Assembly: GCF_050717515.1 (NCBI RefSeq)
Contig: NZ_JBOITL010000042.1
Span: forward strand, 62,001 to 126,000
Length of the DNA stretch: 64,000 bases
Direction: 5' to 3'
Origin: Clostridium_AD sp050717515
Lineage (GTDB): Bacteria > Bacillota > Clostridia > Clostridiales > Clostridiaceae
Positions within the stretch are counted from its first letter, which is position 1; each line of letters opens with the position of its first letter. The position numbers and the translations under genes are program-made. The notes beneath the pieces were generated by a model that searched no databases, was not told the origin of the DNA, and worked only from the letters and a program-made list of their open reading frames with translations. Of this stretch, positions 34,291 through 43,915 are shown piece by piece.

Positions 34291-35322
34291 ATGAAAAAGA
34301 AAATAGCAGTATTATTTGGCGGACAGTCTACAGAACATGAGGTTTCTAGAGTTTCAGCAACAGCAGTATTGAAAAATATTGATCAAACAAAATATGACAT
34401 ATACCCTATTGGAATAACCAGAGATGGGTTATGGTTTCAATATACCGGAAAATTAGATAACATAGAAAGTGGAGAATGGGAAAAGGACCAATTTTTTAAA
34501 GTGCCGCAGGGACAAAAGTTTTTATTTAATAAAGACGTAGATGTAGTATTTCCGGTATTGCATGGACTTTTTGGAGAAGATGGCACTATTCAAGGTATGT
34601 GTAAATTATTAGATGTTCCTTGTGTGGGACCAGGGGTGATGTCTTCTGCTATTTGCATGGATAAAATATACACAAAATATTTATTAGAAAACTTTAATAT
34701 TAAACAAGCGGATTACGTGGTAATTAATGCACATGAATATGCAAAAAATAAAGATATATTAATAGAAACAATAGAAAAGAAGTTGGGCTATTGCGTATTT
34801 ATTAAACCATCTAATAGCGGGTCCTCTGTTGGTATAACAAAAGCACATAACAGAGAAGAGCTTATACTAGGAGTAGAAGAAGCACTAAAATATGATAGAA
34901 AAGTTTTAGTTGAAAAGGCTATAAATGCAAGAGAAATAGAGGTGGCTGTACTGGGAAATGATTACCCAGAAGCATCTATACCAGGAGAAGTAATACCAGC
35001 CAAAGAGTTTTATGATTATGAAGCTAAATACAAAAGCGAAGCATCTAAAATTTTAATACCAGCAACACTTAGTGAAGCTAAGCTACAGACGATTAGAGAG
35101 CAAGCTATAAAAATTTATACAATACTAGATTGTGCGGGTATGGCAAGAGTGGATTTTTTAGTAGATAAAGAAACGGAAGATATCTATTTAAATGAGGTTA
35201 ATACTATACCCGGGTTTACTAAAATAAGTATGTACCCTAAAATGTGGCAAGCCACAGGAAAGACTTATGGTCAGCTTATTGATGAGCTTATTGAACTGGC
35301 TATAGAAAGAAACAATAAATAA
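34291..35322 (+). CDS. ddl: D-alanine--D-alanine ligase
   Basis: A 343-residue ATP-grasp enzyme joining two D-alanines for peptidoglycan precursors. AVLFGGQSTEHEVSRVSA is the N-terminal signature, KPSNSGSSVGITKA the ATP loop, EFYDYEAKY the omega loop and NEVNTIPGFTKISMYPKM the C-terminal catalytic segment. The omega-loop tyrosine (in EFYDYEAKY) indicates D-Ala-D-Ala rather than D-Ala-D-Lac specificity. GGAGAG precedes ATG. A short gap separates it from the next gene. Confidence 0.95.
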   Translation: MKKKIAVLFGGQSTEHEVSRVSATAVLKNIDQTKYDIYPIGITRDGLWFQYTGKLDNIESGEWEKDQFFKVPQGQKFLFNKDVDVVFPVLHGLFGEDGTIQGMCKLLDVPCVGPGVMSSAICMDKIYTKYLLENFNIKQADYVVINAHEYAKNKDILIETIEKKLGYCVFIKPSNSGSSVGITKAHNREELILGVEEALKYDRKVLVEKAINAREIEVAVLGNDYPEASIPGEVIPAKEFYDYEAKYKSEASKILIPATLSEAKLQTIREQAIKIYTILDCAGMARVDFLVDKETEDIYLNEVNTIPGFTKISMYPKMWQATGKTYGQLIDELIELAIERNNK

Positions 35323-35370
35323 TAGTTTTATTAGTATCTAATAAAATTTAATAATAAAAGGAGGAGTTTT

Positions 35371-36354
35371 ATGACAACAGCTTTAGCTATGGTTTCTGGA
35401 GGCCTGGATAGCATCCTTGCAGCAAAACTTGTAAAAGATCAGGGTATAGAAGTTATAGGCATATGCTTTAGATCATACTTTTTTAATGAAGAAAATGCAT
35501 TAAAAATGGTTAAACAAATCGATATACCCTTAGTAATTGTAGACTTTTCAGAAGAACATTTTGCGATGGTGAAAGATCCAAAACATGGTCATGGTAAAAA
35601 TATGAATCCTTGTATCGACTGCCACGCTATGATGATGAGATATTGTGGAGAGTTATTAGAAAAATATCATGCGGACTTTATCATAACAGGCGAAGTTTTA
35701 AATCAAAGGCCTATGTCTCAAAATAGGTCAGCTTTAGATATAGTGAAAAATGAATCTGGAATAGGACATAAAATTTTAAGGCCCTTATGTGCTAAAAATC
35801 TTAAACCAACTGAAATGGAGATAGATGGTTTAATAGATAGAGAAACTCTTTTGGATATAAGTGGTAGAAATAGAAAAATCCAAATGGAACTAGCAGAAAA
35901 GTGGGGGATTAAAGACTATCCGTCGCCAGCTGGCGGTTGTAAACTTACGGAGCCAAATTATTCTGTAAGACTTAGGGAACTCATAGAGCATAAAGAGGGT
36001 GCATCTAAAAATGATCTAGACTTATTAAAAATAGGAAGACATTTTAGGTTATCTAAAGATGCTAAAATTATATCTACTAGAACGCAGGAAGAGGGAGAAT
36101 TATTAAAACCGCTTTTAAGGTCTGAAGATTTAATATTCCAAACTAGTGACTACAATGGTTCTACCATTGTTATAATTGGCAAAGCCACAAATGAAGATAT
36201 TGAGTTGGCGGCTAAAGTTTCAGGAAGATATTGTAAGGGTAAGGACGAAAAAATTATATCTGTTAATTATGGCAAATATGGTGAACCTTTAAATAATTCT
36301 ATAGAGATAGTGCCTGCAACAGAGGAAGAAATAAACAAATATATTTTAAATTAG
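35371..36354 (+). CDS. PP-loop ATPase, predicted tRNA thiouridylase (ThiI/MnmA-like)
   Basis: A 327-residue protein with an N-terminal PP-loop (MVSGGLDSILAAKLVKDQG) and cysteines CIDCH (about 89-93) and GGCKL. The Cys pattern and PP-loop resemble tRNA sulfurtransferases (ThiI catalytic domain, MnmA); the N-terminal THUMP domain of ThiI is lacking and the C-terminal third has a domain I do not recognise. It probably transfers sulfur to an RNA or other acceptor. AAGGAGGAG precedes ATG. The next gene begins 14 nt later, so they are likely co-transcribed. Confidence 0.75.
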   Translation: MTTALAMVSGGLDSILAAKLVKDQGIEVIGICFRSYFFNEENALKMVKQIDIPLVIVDFSEEHFAMVKDPKHGHGKNMNPCIDCHAMMMRYCGELLEKYHADFIITGEVLNQRPMSQNRSALDIVKNESGIGHKILRPLCAKNLKPTEMEIDGLIDRETLLDISGRNRKIQMELAEKWGIKDYPSPAGGCKLTEPNYSVRLRELIEHKEGASKNDLDLLKIGRHFRLSKDAKIISTRTQEEGELLKPLLRSEDLIFQTSDYNGSTIVIIGKATNEDIELAAKVSGRYCKGKDEKIISVNYGKYGEPLNNSIEIVPATEEEINKYILN

Positions 36355-36368
36355 TGAGGAGCAAGATT

Positions 36369-36791
36369 ATGAAGAAAAATGCAGTAATTTCAATTGTTAG
36401 CAAACAGTCTGACAATGAAGAGGTTGGAGATGCTATTGAGGTAGTGACACCTGGCGAATTTTATAAAAAAGATAATTGTTATTATGCTATATACGAAGAG
36501 ACGGAGATTTCAGGAATGAAGGGAACTACTACAACATTAAAAATTGATGAAGAACATTTTACCCTTATAAGAACTGGAACTACTAATACAGAAATGAAAT
36601 TTAAAAAATATGCAAGGGATTTAACGCTGTACAATACGCCTCATGGCGCGTTAGACCTAACTGTAGATACTAGGGAGTTAAAGATGAACGTGGATAGTAA
36701 TGGTGGAGATGTATTTATAGATTATGATATGATAATAGGAAATCAACAAATTTTAAGTACAACTTTGAAAATTAGTATTAAAGCACAATAG
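36369..36791 (+). CDS. DUF1934 (YwiB-like) calycin-type protein
   Basis: A 140-residue beta-rich protein: AVISIVSKQSDNEEVGDAIEVVTPGEFYKK, ETEISGMKGTTTTLKIDEEH, then FKKYARDLTLYNTPHGALDLTV. It matches the DUF1934/YwiB family, a beta-barrel of unknown function widespread in Firmicutes. ATG 36369 follows GTGAGGAGC; an in-frame GTG at 36354 overlaps the previous gene's stop. Probably co-transcribed with the PP-loop gene. Confidence 0.8.
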   Translation: MKKNAVISIVSKQSDNEEVGDAIEVVTPGEFYKKDNCYYAIYEETEISGMKGTTTTLKIDEEHFTLIRTGTTNTEMKFKKYARDLTLYNTPHGALDLTVDTRELKMNVDSNGGDVFIDYDMIIGNQQILSTTLKISIKAQ

Positions 36792-37230
36792 TAATTAAGG
36801 GGCTGTGCCAAAAGCCAAGTTTCTGTGATTTTATAGAATATAAATTACATTTTAAATGAAAAAAGCTATGAAATATAGGCTAAACACCTTAATTTCATAG
36901 TTTTTATTTGTTTAGATTATTTATTTTGTAATAACAATTTTATATAATAAAATTCTCCAAAAAAAAGAAAACCAAAAAAAACACTGGTTAATGATAAAAA
37001 AGTGTGATAAGATATTATTATTGTTTTTGAAAATAAATATACCAGTTTACTATACGATTCTATTTATAGGGTAATTTCTATTATAGAGTTATAAACAACA
37101 TCTGTCAAGCTATATTTAGAAAAATAAGTATAAATTTTTTAAGGGTATTTATAGAGGTATGTATTAACAATATTAGAGGAAAATAAGAATATATAAGTAA
37201 AGTAGGAAATAAAACATAGGAGGAACAATT
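36792..37230 (+). other. 439-bp pyrG upstream region with a terminator
   Basis: A hairpin at 36860-36906 (CTATGAAAT with ATTTCATAG, then TTTTT) ends the upstream unit. The rest is AT-rich leader without a gene. In B. subtilis pyrG is controlled by an attenuator at its 5' end; I see no clear GGGC start or terminator hairpin just before pyrG to support the same mechanism here. Confidence 0.6.
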
Positions 37231-38835
37231 ATGAGCACTAAGTACATATTTGTCACAGGTGGGGTAGTCTCATCTCTAGGAAAAGGAATAACAGCAGCAT
37301 CCTTGGGTAGGCTTTTAAAGAATAGAGGATTAAAGGTTTCTATTCAAAAATTCGACCCGTATTTAAATGTAGACCCAGGCACCATGAGTCCTTATCAGCA
37401 TGGAGAGGTTTTTGTTACAGATGATGGAGCGGAAACGGATTTGGATTTAGGACATTATGAGAGATTTATTGATGAAAATTTAAGTAAGAGTAGTAATGTA
37501 ACTACAGGAAAAGTATATTGGTCAGTTATATCAAAAGAGAGAAGAGGAGACTATTTAGGTGGTACAGTACAAGTGATACCGCATATAACTAATGAGATAA
37601 AAGAAAGAGTTTATAGAGTGGCTAAAGAAAAAGATGTAGATGTGGTTATAACTGAAATTGGTGGAACTGTTGGAGATATTGAGTCACTACCGTTTTTAGA
37701 GGCTATAAGACAGGTGAAATATGAAGTAGGAATAGAGAACGTTTGCTTTATTCATGTTACATTGGTGCCATATTTAAAAATGGCAGGAGAACTTAAAACG
37801 AAACCTACTCAACATTCTGTAAAAGAGCTTAGAAGTATAGGCATTCAACCAGACATTATAGTATGTCGTTCTGAAAAGGAAATATCTGATGATATGAAGG
37901 CTAAAATTGGGCTATTTTGTAATTTAGAAGCAGACTCAGTAATTCAAAACTTGGATGCTGAGAACTTATATGAAGTACCGCTTATGCTTCATAAAGAAGG
38001 CTTAGATACTCTAGTGTGTAAAAAATTAAAACTAAATTGCCACGAAATAGATAATGCTGCGTGGATTTCCATGGTAGGTAGATTAAAGAATTTATCTGGA
38101 AATGTGAAAATAGCATTAGTTGGTAAATATGTGGAACTTCATGATGCATATATTTCTGTTGTGGAAGCATTAAGTCATGGAGGTCTTCATAATGATGCTA
38201 ATGTAGAGATTAAATGGGTAGATGCTTGCGATGTAACTTCACAAAATGCCGGCGAAATATTAGGGGATGCTAATGGCATATTGGTTCCAGGAGGATTTGG
38301 TGACAGAGGAATAGAAGGAAAAATAGAGGCTACAAGATATGCTAGAGAAAATAAAGTGCCATTTTTCGGGATATGCCTTGGTATGCAATGTGCGGTTATA
38401 GAATATGCAAGAAATGTGGCAGGCCTAGAAGGAGCTAATAGTTCAGAAATTGATGTAAAGACTGAGTATCCTGTAATAGATTTAATGCCGGATCAAAAGG
38501 ATATAGATGAAAAAGGTGGCACTATGAGACTAGGGTTATACCCATGTAAATTAACAAAAGATTCTAAGGCCCATGAGGCCTACAATGATGAAGTGATATA
38601 TGAAAGACATAGACATAGATATGAATTTAATAATGAGTATAGGAAAACAATAACTGATGCAGGACTTTTGTGTACGGGAACAAGCCCTGATGAAAGATTA
38701 GTAGAAATAGTTGAAATTAAAGATCATCCTTGGTTTGTTGGAGTTCAGTTTCACCCAGAACTTAAATCTAGACCTAATAAGCCACATGCACTATTTAAGG
38801 ATTTCATTAAGGCGTCATTAGAACATATTAAATAA
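37231..38835 (+). CDS. pyrG: CTP synthase
   Basis: A 534-residue enzyme converting UTP to CTP with ATP and glutamine. Synthetase domain (1-about 270): FVTGGVVSSLGKGITAASLG. Glutaminase domain: FFGICLGMQCAVIEYARN with the catalytic cysteine, then GVQFHPELKSRP with the His/Glu. GAGGAACAATT (36216-type spacing) precedes ATG. A single-gene unit with a terminator downstream. Confidence 0.97.
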   Translation: MSTKYIFVTGGVVSSLGKGITAASLGRLLKNRGLKVSIQKFDPYLNVDPGTMSPYQHGEVFVTDDGAETDLDLGHYERFIDENLSKSSNVTTGKVYWSVISKERRGDYLGGTVQVIPHITNEIKERVYRVAKEKDVDVVITEIGGTVGDIESLPFLEAIRQVKYEVGIENVCFIHVTLVPYLKMAGELKTKPTQHSVKELRSIGIQPDIIVCRSEKEISDDMKAKIGLFCNLEADSVIQNLDAENLYEVPLMLHKEGLDTLVCKKLKLNCHEIDNAAWISMVGRLKNLSGNVKIALVGKYVELHDAYISVVEALSHGGLHNDANVEIKWVDACDVTSQNAGEILGDANGILVPGGFGDRGIEGKIEATRYARENKVPFFGICLGMQCAVIEYARNVAGLEGANSSEIDVKTEYPVIDLMPDQKDIDEKGGTMRLGLYPCKLTKDSKAHEAYNDEVIYERHRHRYEFNNEYRKTITDAGLLCTGTSPDERLVEIVEIKDHPWFVGVQFHPELKSRPNKPHALFKDFIKASLEHIK

Positions 38836-38842
38836 TATTAAA

Positions 38843-38892
38843 ATATATCCTATAAAGTAGATAAATAAAAGTCTATTTTATAGGGTATTTTT
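38843..38892 (+). terminator. Terminator after pyrG
   Basis: ATATCCTATAAAGTAGA pairs with TCTATTTTATAGGGTAT with G-T pairs; ATTTTTAT follows. It lies within 10 nt of the stop codon. Confidence 0.75.
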
Positions 38893-38998
38893 ATGTAATT
38901 TAAAATAAAAACAATATGATTTTAAGCGGATGTGAAAATTCACATAAAATATACTAAGTAACAGTAAACGTGAAAAATATCTATGTGATTCAACTCTA

Positions 38999-39027
38999 TT
39001 GTATACGTAAACATTAGATGCTAAGAT
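38999..39027 (+). promoter_or_regulatory. Promoter with overlapping cre-like site before the alpha-glucoside PTS gene
   Basis: TTGTAT (38999-39004), a 17-nt spacer and TAAGAT (39022-39027) form a sigma-A-like promoter. TGTATACGTAAACA (39000-39013), one mismatch from the cre consensus, covers its -35, which would fit CcpA repression by preferred sugars. Confidence 0.5.
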
Positions 39028-39106
39028 AAAAACATCAAAGTGCTAATCATTAAAAAGTATATGAGATTCTGATTATGAAGAAATAAATACGAGGAGGAAA
39101 AAAATT

Positions 39107-40672
39107 ATGATGCAGAAAATCCAACGTTTTGGTGGAGCCATGTTTACGCCAGTATTATTATTTTCATTTTCAGGACTAATGGTTGCTCTAGCGATTTTAC
39201 TTAAAAATCCTGATATAGTAGGTTCGATAGCAACAGAAGGAAGTATGTGGTATAACATATGGTACATAATAGAACAGGGAGCATGGACAGTATTTAAGCA
39301 ATTACCATTGTTATTCGTATTAGGGCTTCCAATAGGACTTGCAAAAAAGAATCAAGCTCGTGCTTGTTTAGAGTCATTTGTATTATACACTACCTTTAAT
39401 TATTTTATGGCAGCAATGCTTAAATTATGGGGACCAAGTTTTGGTGTGAATTATTCATTAGAAGTTGGTGGCACAAGTGGACTAGCGATGATATCAAATA
39501 TAAAAACCTTAGATCTAGGAATGGTTGGAGCAATACTAATTGCGGCTATTGTTGTATATTTGCATGACAGGTTTTTTGATACTGAACTGCCAGATTATCT
39601 AGGAGTATTTAAAGGTTCATCACTTGTATGTATAGTAGGATTTTTTGTTATGATTCCTGTAGCATTAATATTATGCTTCATATGGCCTAAGGTTCAAATT
39701 GGAATTGGTTCAATGCAGGGATTTTTAAAGACTTCAGGAATAGTGGGAGTATGGGTATATACATTCCTAGAGCGTATTTTAATACCAACAGGGTTACATC
39801 ATTTTATTTATACACCATTTATATTTGGACCGGCAGTTGTTAGTGATGGAATAGCAGCTTATTGGCCTGCTCATATAAAAGATTTCTCAACTGCAGCTCA
39901 TACATTGAAACAAATGTTCCCTCAGGGAGGATTTTCATTACATGGATTATCAAAGGTTTTTGGGTGCATAGGAATAGCAGCAGCTATGTACGCAACAGCA
40001 AAACCATCAAAGAAAAAAATTGCAGCGGGGCTTTTAATACCAGCAACATTAACAGCGGTACTTGTAGGAATTACTGAACCACTTGAATTTACATTTTTAT
40101 TTGTTGCACCAGTATTGTTTTTAGTACATGCATTGCTTGCAGCAACATTATCAGCCACATCATATGCATTTGGAGTATCAGGAAATTTTGGAAATGGATT
40201 AATAGACTGGGCAGTTCAAAATTGGATTCCGTTATTTAAATATCATCCAAGAACTTATATAACCCAAATAGTAATAGGACTAATATTTACAGCAATTTAC
40301 TTTATTGTTTTTAGATTTTTAATACTAAAGTTTAATTTCAAAACTTTAGGGCGTACAAATGATGAAGATGGTGAAGAGAAATTATATAAAAAAGCTGATT
40401 ATAAAGCTAAAAAAGATGGAATAAAAGAAGATTCTAGGGATATTAAAGCGAAAGCATTTTTACAAGCATTAGGTGGAAAAGAGAATATTCAAGATGTAAC
40501 TAATTGTGCTACAAGACTTAGGGTTACAGTAAAAGATCCATCTTTAGTTCAGGAAAGTAAGGTTTTCGTAAAATTAGGGGCTCATGGACTTGTTAATAAC
40601 GGAAAAGCGGTGCAAGTTATAGTGGGGTTATCAGTACCACAAATAAGAGAAAGATTTGAAGCACAATTATAA
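39107..40672 (+). CDS. PTS alpha-glucoside-specific EIICB component
   Basis: A 521-residue glucose-superfamily permease. The EIIC part (about 1-425) has PLLFVLGLPIGLAKKNQARA, SGLAMISNIKTLDLGMVGAI, IPTGLHHFIYTPF and ITEPLEFTFLF; the EIIB domain follows a charged linker, with the phosphoryl-accepting cysteine in TNCATRLRVTV. It would import and phosphorylate maltose-type alpha-glucosides; the downstream 6-phospho-alpha-glucosidase fixes the substrate class. No EIIA is in this operon, so a separate EIIA must serve it. Strong GAGGAGG ribosome site. Confidence 0.88.
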   Translation: MMQKIQRFGGAMFTPVLLFSFSGLMVALAILLKNPDIVGSIATEGSMWYNIWYIIEQGAWTVFKQLPLLFVLGLPIGLAKKNQARACLESFVLYTTFNYFMAAMLKLWGPSFGVNYSLEVGGTSGLAMISNIKTLDLGMVGAILIAAIVVYLHDRFFDTELPDYLGVFKGSSLVCIVGFFVMIPVALILCFIWPKVQIGIGSMQGFLKTSGIVGVWVYTFLERILIPTGLHHFIYTPFIFGPAVVSDGIAAYWPAHIKDFSTAAHTLKQMFPQGGFSLHGLSKVFGCIGIAAAMYATAKPSKKKIAAGLLIPATLTAVLVGITEPLEFTFLFVAPVLFLVHALLAATLSATSYAFGVSGNFGNGLIDWAVQNWIPLFKYHPRTYITQIVIGLIFTAIYFIVFRFLILKFNFKTLGRTNDEDGEEKLYKKADYKAKKDGIKEDSRDIKAKAFLQALGGKENIQDVTNCATRLRVTVKDPSLVQESKVFVKLGAHGLVNNGKAVQVIVGLSVPQIRERFEAQL

Positions 40673-40689
40673 AATTTTAGGAGGAATAT

Positions 40690-42018
40690 ATGATGAAAAA
40701 ATTCTCAGTAGTAATAGCAGGCGGTGGAAGTACATTTACACCAGGAATAGTATTAATGTTACTTGCAAATTTAGAAAGGTTTCCTATCAGAAAGATAAAA
40801 TTTTATGATAATGATCCAGAAAGACAAGGAATAGTAGCAAAAGCTTGCGAAATAATTTTAAAAGAAAAGGCACCAGAGATAGAATTTGAAGCAACAGTAG
40901 ATCCCCAAAAAGCGTTTACAGATATAGACTTTATAATGGCTCATATTAGAGTTGGTAAATATGCAATGAGGGAATTAGATGAAAAAATTCCACTGAAATA
41001 TGATGTTCTTGGACAAGAAACTTGTGGACCAGGAGGAATTTCATATGGAATGCGTTCAATTGGTGGAATAATTGAAATTATAGATTTCATGGAAAAATAT
41101 TCGCCAAATGCTTGGATGTTAAATTATTCAAATCCAGCAGCTATAGTTGCAGAAGCTACTAGAAAGTTAAGACCAACTTCAAAGATATTAAATATATGTG
41201 ATATGCCAGTTGGAATAGAAGAACATATGGCTAAAATAGCTGGATTAAATTCAAGAGCAGAAATGGAAACAAAATACTATGGATTAAATCATTTTGGCTG
41301 GTGGACAAGTATTACTGATAAAAAGGGAAATGACTTAATGCCAAAGATAAAAGAGCATGTTGCAAAACATGGATATAACATTAATGATGAAGAATTTAAA
41401 GAGACAGAAGATAGCTGGACTGACACATTTGGAAAGGCAAAGGATGTATTTGCAGTAGATCCAACCATGCTGCCAAACACATATTTAAAGTATTACCTGT
41501 TCCCAGACTATGTTGTGGAACATTCTAATAAAGAGTACACTAGAGCAAATGAAGTTATGGATGGAAGAGAAAAATTTGTATTTGGAGAATGCAGAAAAGT
41601 AATTAAGCAAGGATCTACAAAGGGATGCGAACTTCATATTGATGAGCATGCATCATATATAGTTGACTTAGCAAGAGCTATTGCATATAACACTAAAGAA
41701 AGAATGTTATTAATAGTAGAAAATAAAGGAGCTATTGAAAATTTTGATAAAACTGGAATGATAGAAATTCCATGTATAGTAGGTAGCAATGGACCAGAAC
41801 CACTTGTAGTTGGAACTATTCCTCAATTCCAAAAGGGGTTAATGGAGCAACAAGTTTCAGTAGAAAAATTAACAGTTGAAGCATGGGCAGAAGGTTCATA
41901 CCAAAAATTATGGCAAGCAATCACATTATCAAGGACGGTACCAAGTGCAAAAATTGCGAAACAAATTCTTGATGATTTAATTGAAGCGAATAGAGAATAT
42001 TGGCCAACATTAAAATAA
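40690..42018 (+). CDS. 6-phospho-alpha-glucosidase (GH4)
   Basis: A 442-residue NAD- and Mn-dependent GH4 enzyme splitting phosphorylated maltose-type sugars. The NAD motif is VVIAGGGSTFTPGIVLML, with QETCGPGGISYGMRSI, the metal ligands Cys in NICDMPVG and His in LNHFGWW. The sequence resembles GlvA/MalH/AglB rather than 6-phospho-beta-glucosidases. AGGAGGAATAT precedes ATG; 17 nt after the PTS stop. Makes glucose 6-phosphate and glucose from the PTS product. Confidence 0.9.
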   Translation: MMKKFSVVIAGGGSTFTPGIVLMLLANLERFPIRKIKFYDNDPERQGIVAKACEIILKEKAPEIEFEATVDPQKAFTDIDFIMAHIRVGKYAMRELDEKIPLKYDVLGQETCGPGGISYGMRSIGGIIEIIDFMEKYSPNAWMLNYSNPAAIVAEATRKLRPTSKILNICDMPVGIEEHMAKIAGLNSRAEMETKYYGLNHFGWWTSITDKKGNDLMPKIKEHVAKHGYNINDEEFKETEDSWTDTFGKAKDVFAVDPTMLPNTYLKYYLFPDYVVEHSNKEYTRANEVMDGREKFVFGECRKVIKQGSTKGCELHIDEHASYIVDLARAIAYNTKERMLLIVENKGAIENFDKTGMIEIPCIVGSNGPEPLVVGTIPQFQKGLMEQQVSVEKLTVEAWAEGSYQKLWQAITLSRTVPSAKIAKQILDDLIEANREYWPTLK

Positions 42019-42048
42019 AAATATATTTAATATTATAACACCCTAGGT

Positions 42049-42117
42049 GAGGATTTAATAAGGCACATTAACCAAGATAACAGATAAGTTTCCTGTTTGT
42101 TTTGGTTAATGCGCCTT
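42049..42117. repeat. GAGGATTTAATAAGGCA repeat unit with 16-bp hairpin
   Basis: GAGGATTTAAT (42049-42059) precedes a stem 42060-42075 with 42102-42117 (one mismatch). The leader GATTTAATAAGGCA is identical to that at 20688, although the stems differ. It separates the glucosidase gene from the regulator and may act as a terminator. Confidence 0.5.
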
Positions 42118-42199
42118 ATATATTAGTAAATTACATTTATTTCATACACTAATTATATAAAACTTTGTTATAATTTAAGATAATTAGGTGGTGAGAGTA

Positions 42200-42988
42200 A
42201 TGAGATTTGAAGAAATAATAAACAATAATTATTCTAAGCTAAATGAAAATGACTTATACATTTTAAAAATCATATGCAGTAATAAAAAAGAATGTAGTAA
42301 CTTAACAATTAATAATCTTGGTGATAAATGCAATGTTTCAAGAACAACAATTTTAAGGTTTACGCAAAAATTAGGATTTAAAGGATATAGTGAATTTAAA
42401 GTTTTTTTAAGATGGGAGGAAGAAGAGGAAGAGGATAATGAAATAGAGAAGGATTATGTTAATAAATTCTACTTAGATTTAGAAGAAACAAAGAAGAATT
42501 TAAAAAGGAAAAACCTTTGGGAAATATGTGAATTGCTATATAAGGCGGATAGAGTATTTATTTATGGAACAGGAATGACTCAAAAAGCTATAGCAAAGGA
42601 GATGCAAAGAACATTTGTAGCATCGCGCAAGTATTTCTATGTTATAGAAGGAGATACAGAGATGCAGACATTGCTTTCAGATATAACACAAAAAGATGTA
42701 ATAATTTTAATAAGTTTATCTGGCAATGGAGATGTTTTAAGAGAAATAATAAATAATTTAAATTTGAGTGGAGTTAAGTACATATCAATGACAAAATTTA
42801 GCGATAATATAATAGCAAGAAATACTAATTATAATCTATATATTTCTATTACACCTATAAATGTATCAAAGGATAGAATTCATGAACCAACAGCGCTATT
42901 CTTCCTTTTAGTAGATATATTATTTAGAGAATACATAAACTATGTTGAAGAACAATCTGTAATTATGGAGGATAATATTGATGAATGA
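42200..42988 (+). CDS. MurR/RpiR-family transcriptional regulator
   Basis: A 262-residue regulator: an N-terminal HTH-6 DNA-binding domain (LGDKCNVSRTTILRFTQKLGFKGYSEFK, about 40-67), an acidic run EEEEEEDNE, and a SIS sugar-phosphate domain (about 100-240) with VFIYGTGMTQKAIAKEM and ILISLSGNGDVLREI. Location after the PTS and GH4 genes suggests it senses a phospho-alpha-glucoside and controls them, as GlvR does in B. subtilis. ATG 42200 follows AGGTGGTGAG; an in-frame GTG at 42188 is an alternative. Confidence 0.85.
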   Translation: MRFEEIINNNYSKLNENDLYILKIICSNKKECSNLTINNLGDKCNVSRTTILRFTQKLGFKGYSEFKVFLRWEEEEEEDNEIEKDYVNKFYLDLEETKKNLKRKNLWEICELLYKADRVFIYGTGMTQKAIAKEMQRTFVASRKYFYVIEGDTEMQTLLSDITQKDVIILISLSGNGDVLREIINNLNLSGVKYISMTKFSDNIIARNTNYNLYISITPINVSKDRIHEPTALFFLLVDILFREYINYVEEQSVIMEDNIDE

Positions 42989-43385
42989 GACCCAGTTTTT
43001 ATAAAATGGTGTCAAAAAATGATGAATCTCCATATTTTAAATATATCATATAGAGTGGACAAGCGAAAAAGTCTAATCTATAGGGTTTTTTAGACATCAT
43101 CAGCAAACCCTAATGAAATGGGGAAATTTTTAATTTATTTATTTAACTTAAATAGCCCAACTAAGGAATAGAATTATTAATTCTATTCCTTAGTTTCTAT
43201 TGCTCATGGAATCTTATAATGCAAGAGCCTTGAATAATATGATAATTTCCAAAAATAAAATTACTAATACTTTCAATTTAAATTAAGCAGGAATTTTACG
43301 AAATTTATAGAATTTAATATTATAGACATTAATAACTTTTATCAATATTAAAATAAATCGAATGAAAAATATGGGGGTGGAAAAA
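42989..43385. other. 397-bp gap with two hairpins
   Basis: A stem near 43050-43090 (ATAGAGTGGAC with GTCTAATCTAT, then GGGTTTTTT) and a perfect 16-bp stem 43159-43174/43180-43195 (AACTAAGGAATAGAAT) look like terminators. The remaining 190 bp is AT-rich with no gene and probably holds the promoter of the next gene. Confidence 0.6.
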
Positions 43386-43730
43386 TTGATACTCGATACT
43401 AATATTGCTATGGCTTTAAAGGATTCTAATGGTCAATATAAGGTGGAAGAACTTACAATATTTGAAATAGAGAGTATGAGGACTAAATTTCCACGTCTAT
43501 ATGTTAAAGTGCATAAAAGTAATGAAATATTAATTGAAGTTAAATGCTGTCTATGTGGCGAGTATCATTCTTATCATTATAATATTAATGAACTTTTAAA
43601 AACCAATATGGTCATAGGTGGATGTGAGCAATTAGCATTACCTATATTTTTCATTGGTAAAAATGAAAAAGTTATAAAAAAAGTAAATGAACATAGACAG
43701 ATTACAGAGAAAATTTATGCTATGATATAA
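43386..43730 (+). CDS. Conserved-looking hypothetical protein upstream of rho
   Basis: A 114-residue protein I do not recognise. It opens LILDTNIAMALKDSNGQYKVEEL and has a central KCCLCGEYHSYHYN with two or three cysteines and histidines, which could bind a metal ion. No signal peptide or membrane helix. Start: TTG 43386, with GGGGGTGG (43373-43380) upstream at 5 nt; ATG at 43371 and 43362 lie in or before that site. The next gene, rho, starts 185 bp later, so it is probably not co-transcribed. Confidence 0.6.
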   Translation: MILDTNIAMALKDSNGQYKVEELTIFEIESMRTKFPRLYVKVHKSNEILIEVKCCLCGEYHSYHYNINELLKTNMVIGGCEQLALPIFFIGKNEKVIKKVNEHRQITEKIYAMI

Positions 43731-43915
43731 AATATATTAATAAATAGACAAACCTTTACGGGATTTAATATAGTGGATTAAAGTTTTAAAATAGGATATA
43801 CTTAAAAAAGTATATCATTTCAAAAAATTCATTGGATAGCAAATACGTTTTTTAATTCCCATGATATTTATTAAATAGATATTATATATAATATACCCTT
43901 CGGAGGTGCAGATTT

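Noticed and set aside
34291..35322. Ddl considered as a vancomycin-resistance D-Ala-D-Lac ligase
   Set aside because: The omega-loop tyrosine in EFYDYEAKY is that of D-Ala-D-Ala ligases, and no vanH or vanX gene is adjacent.
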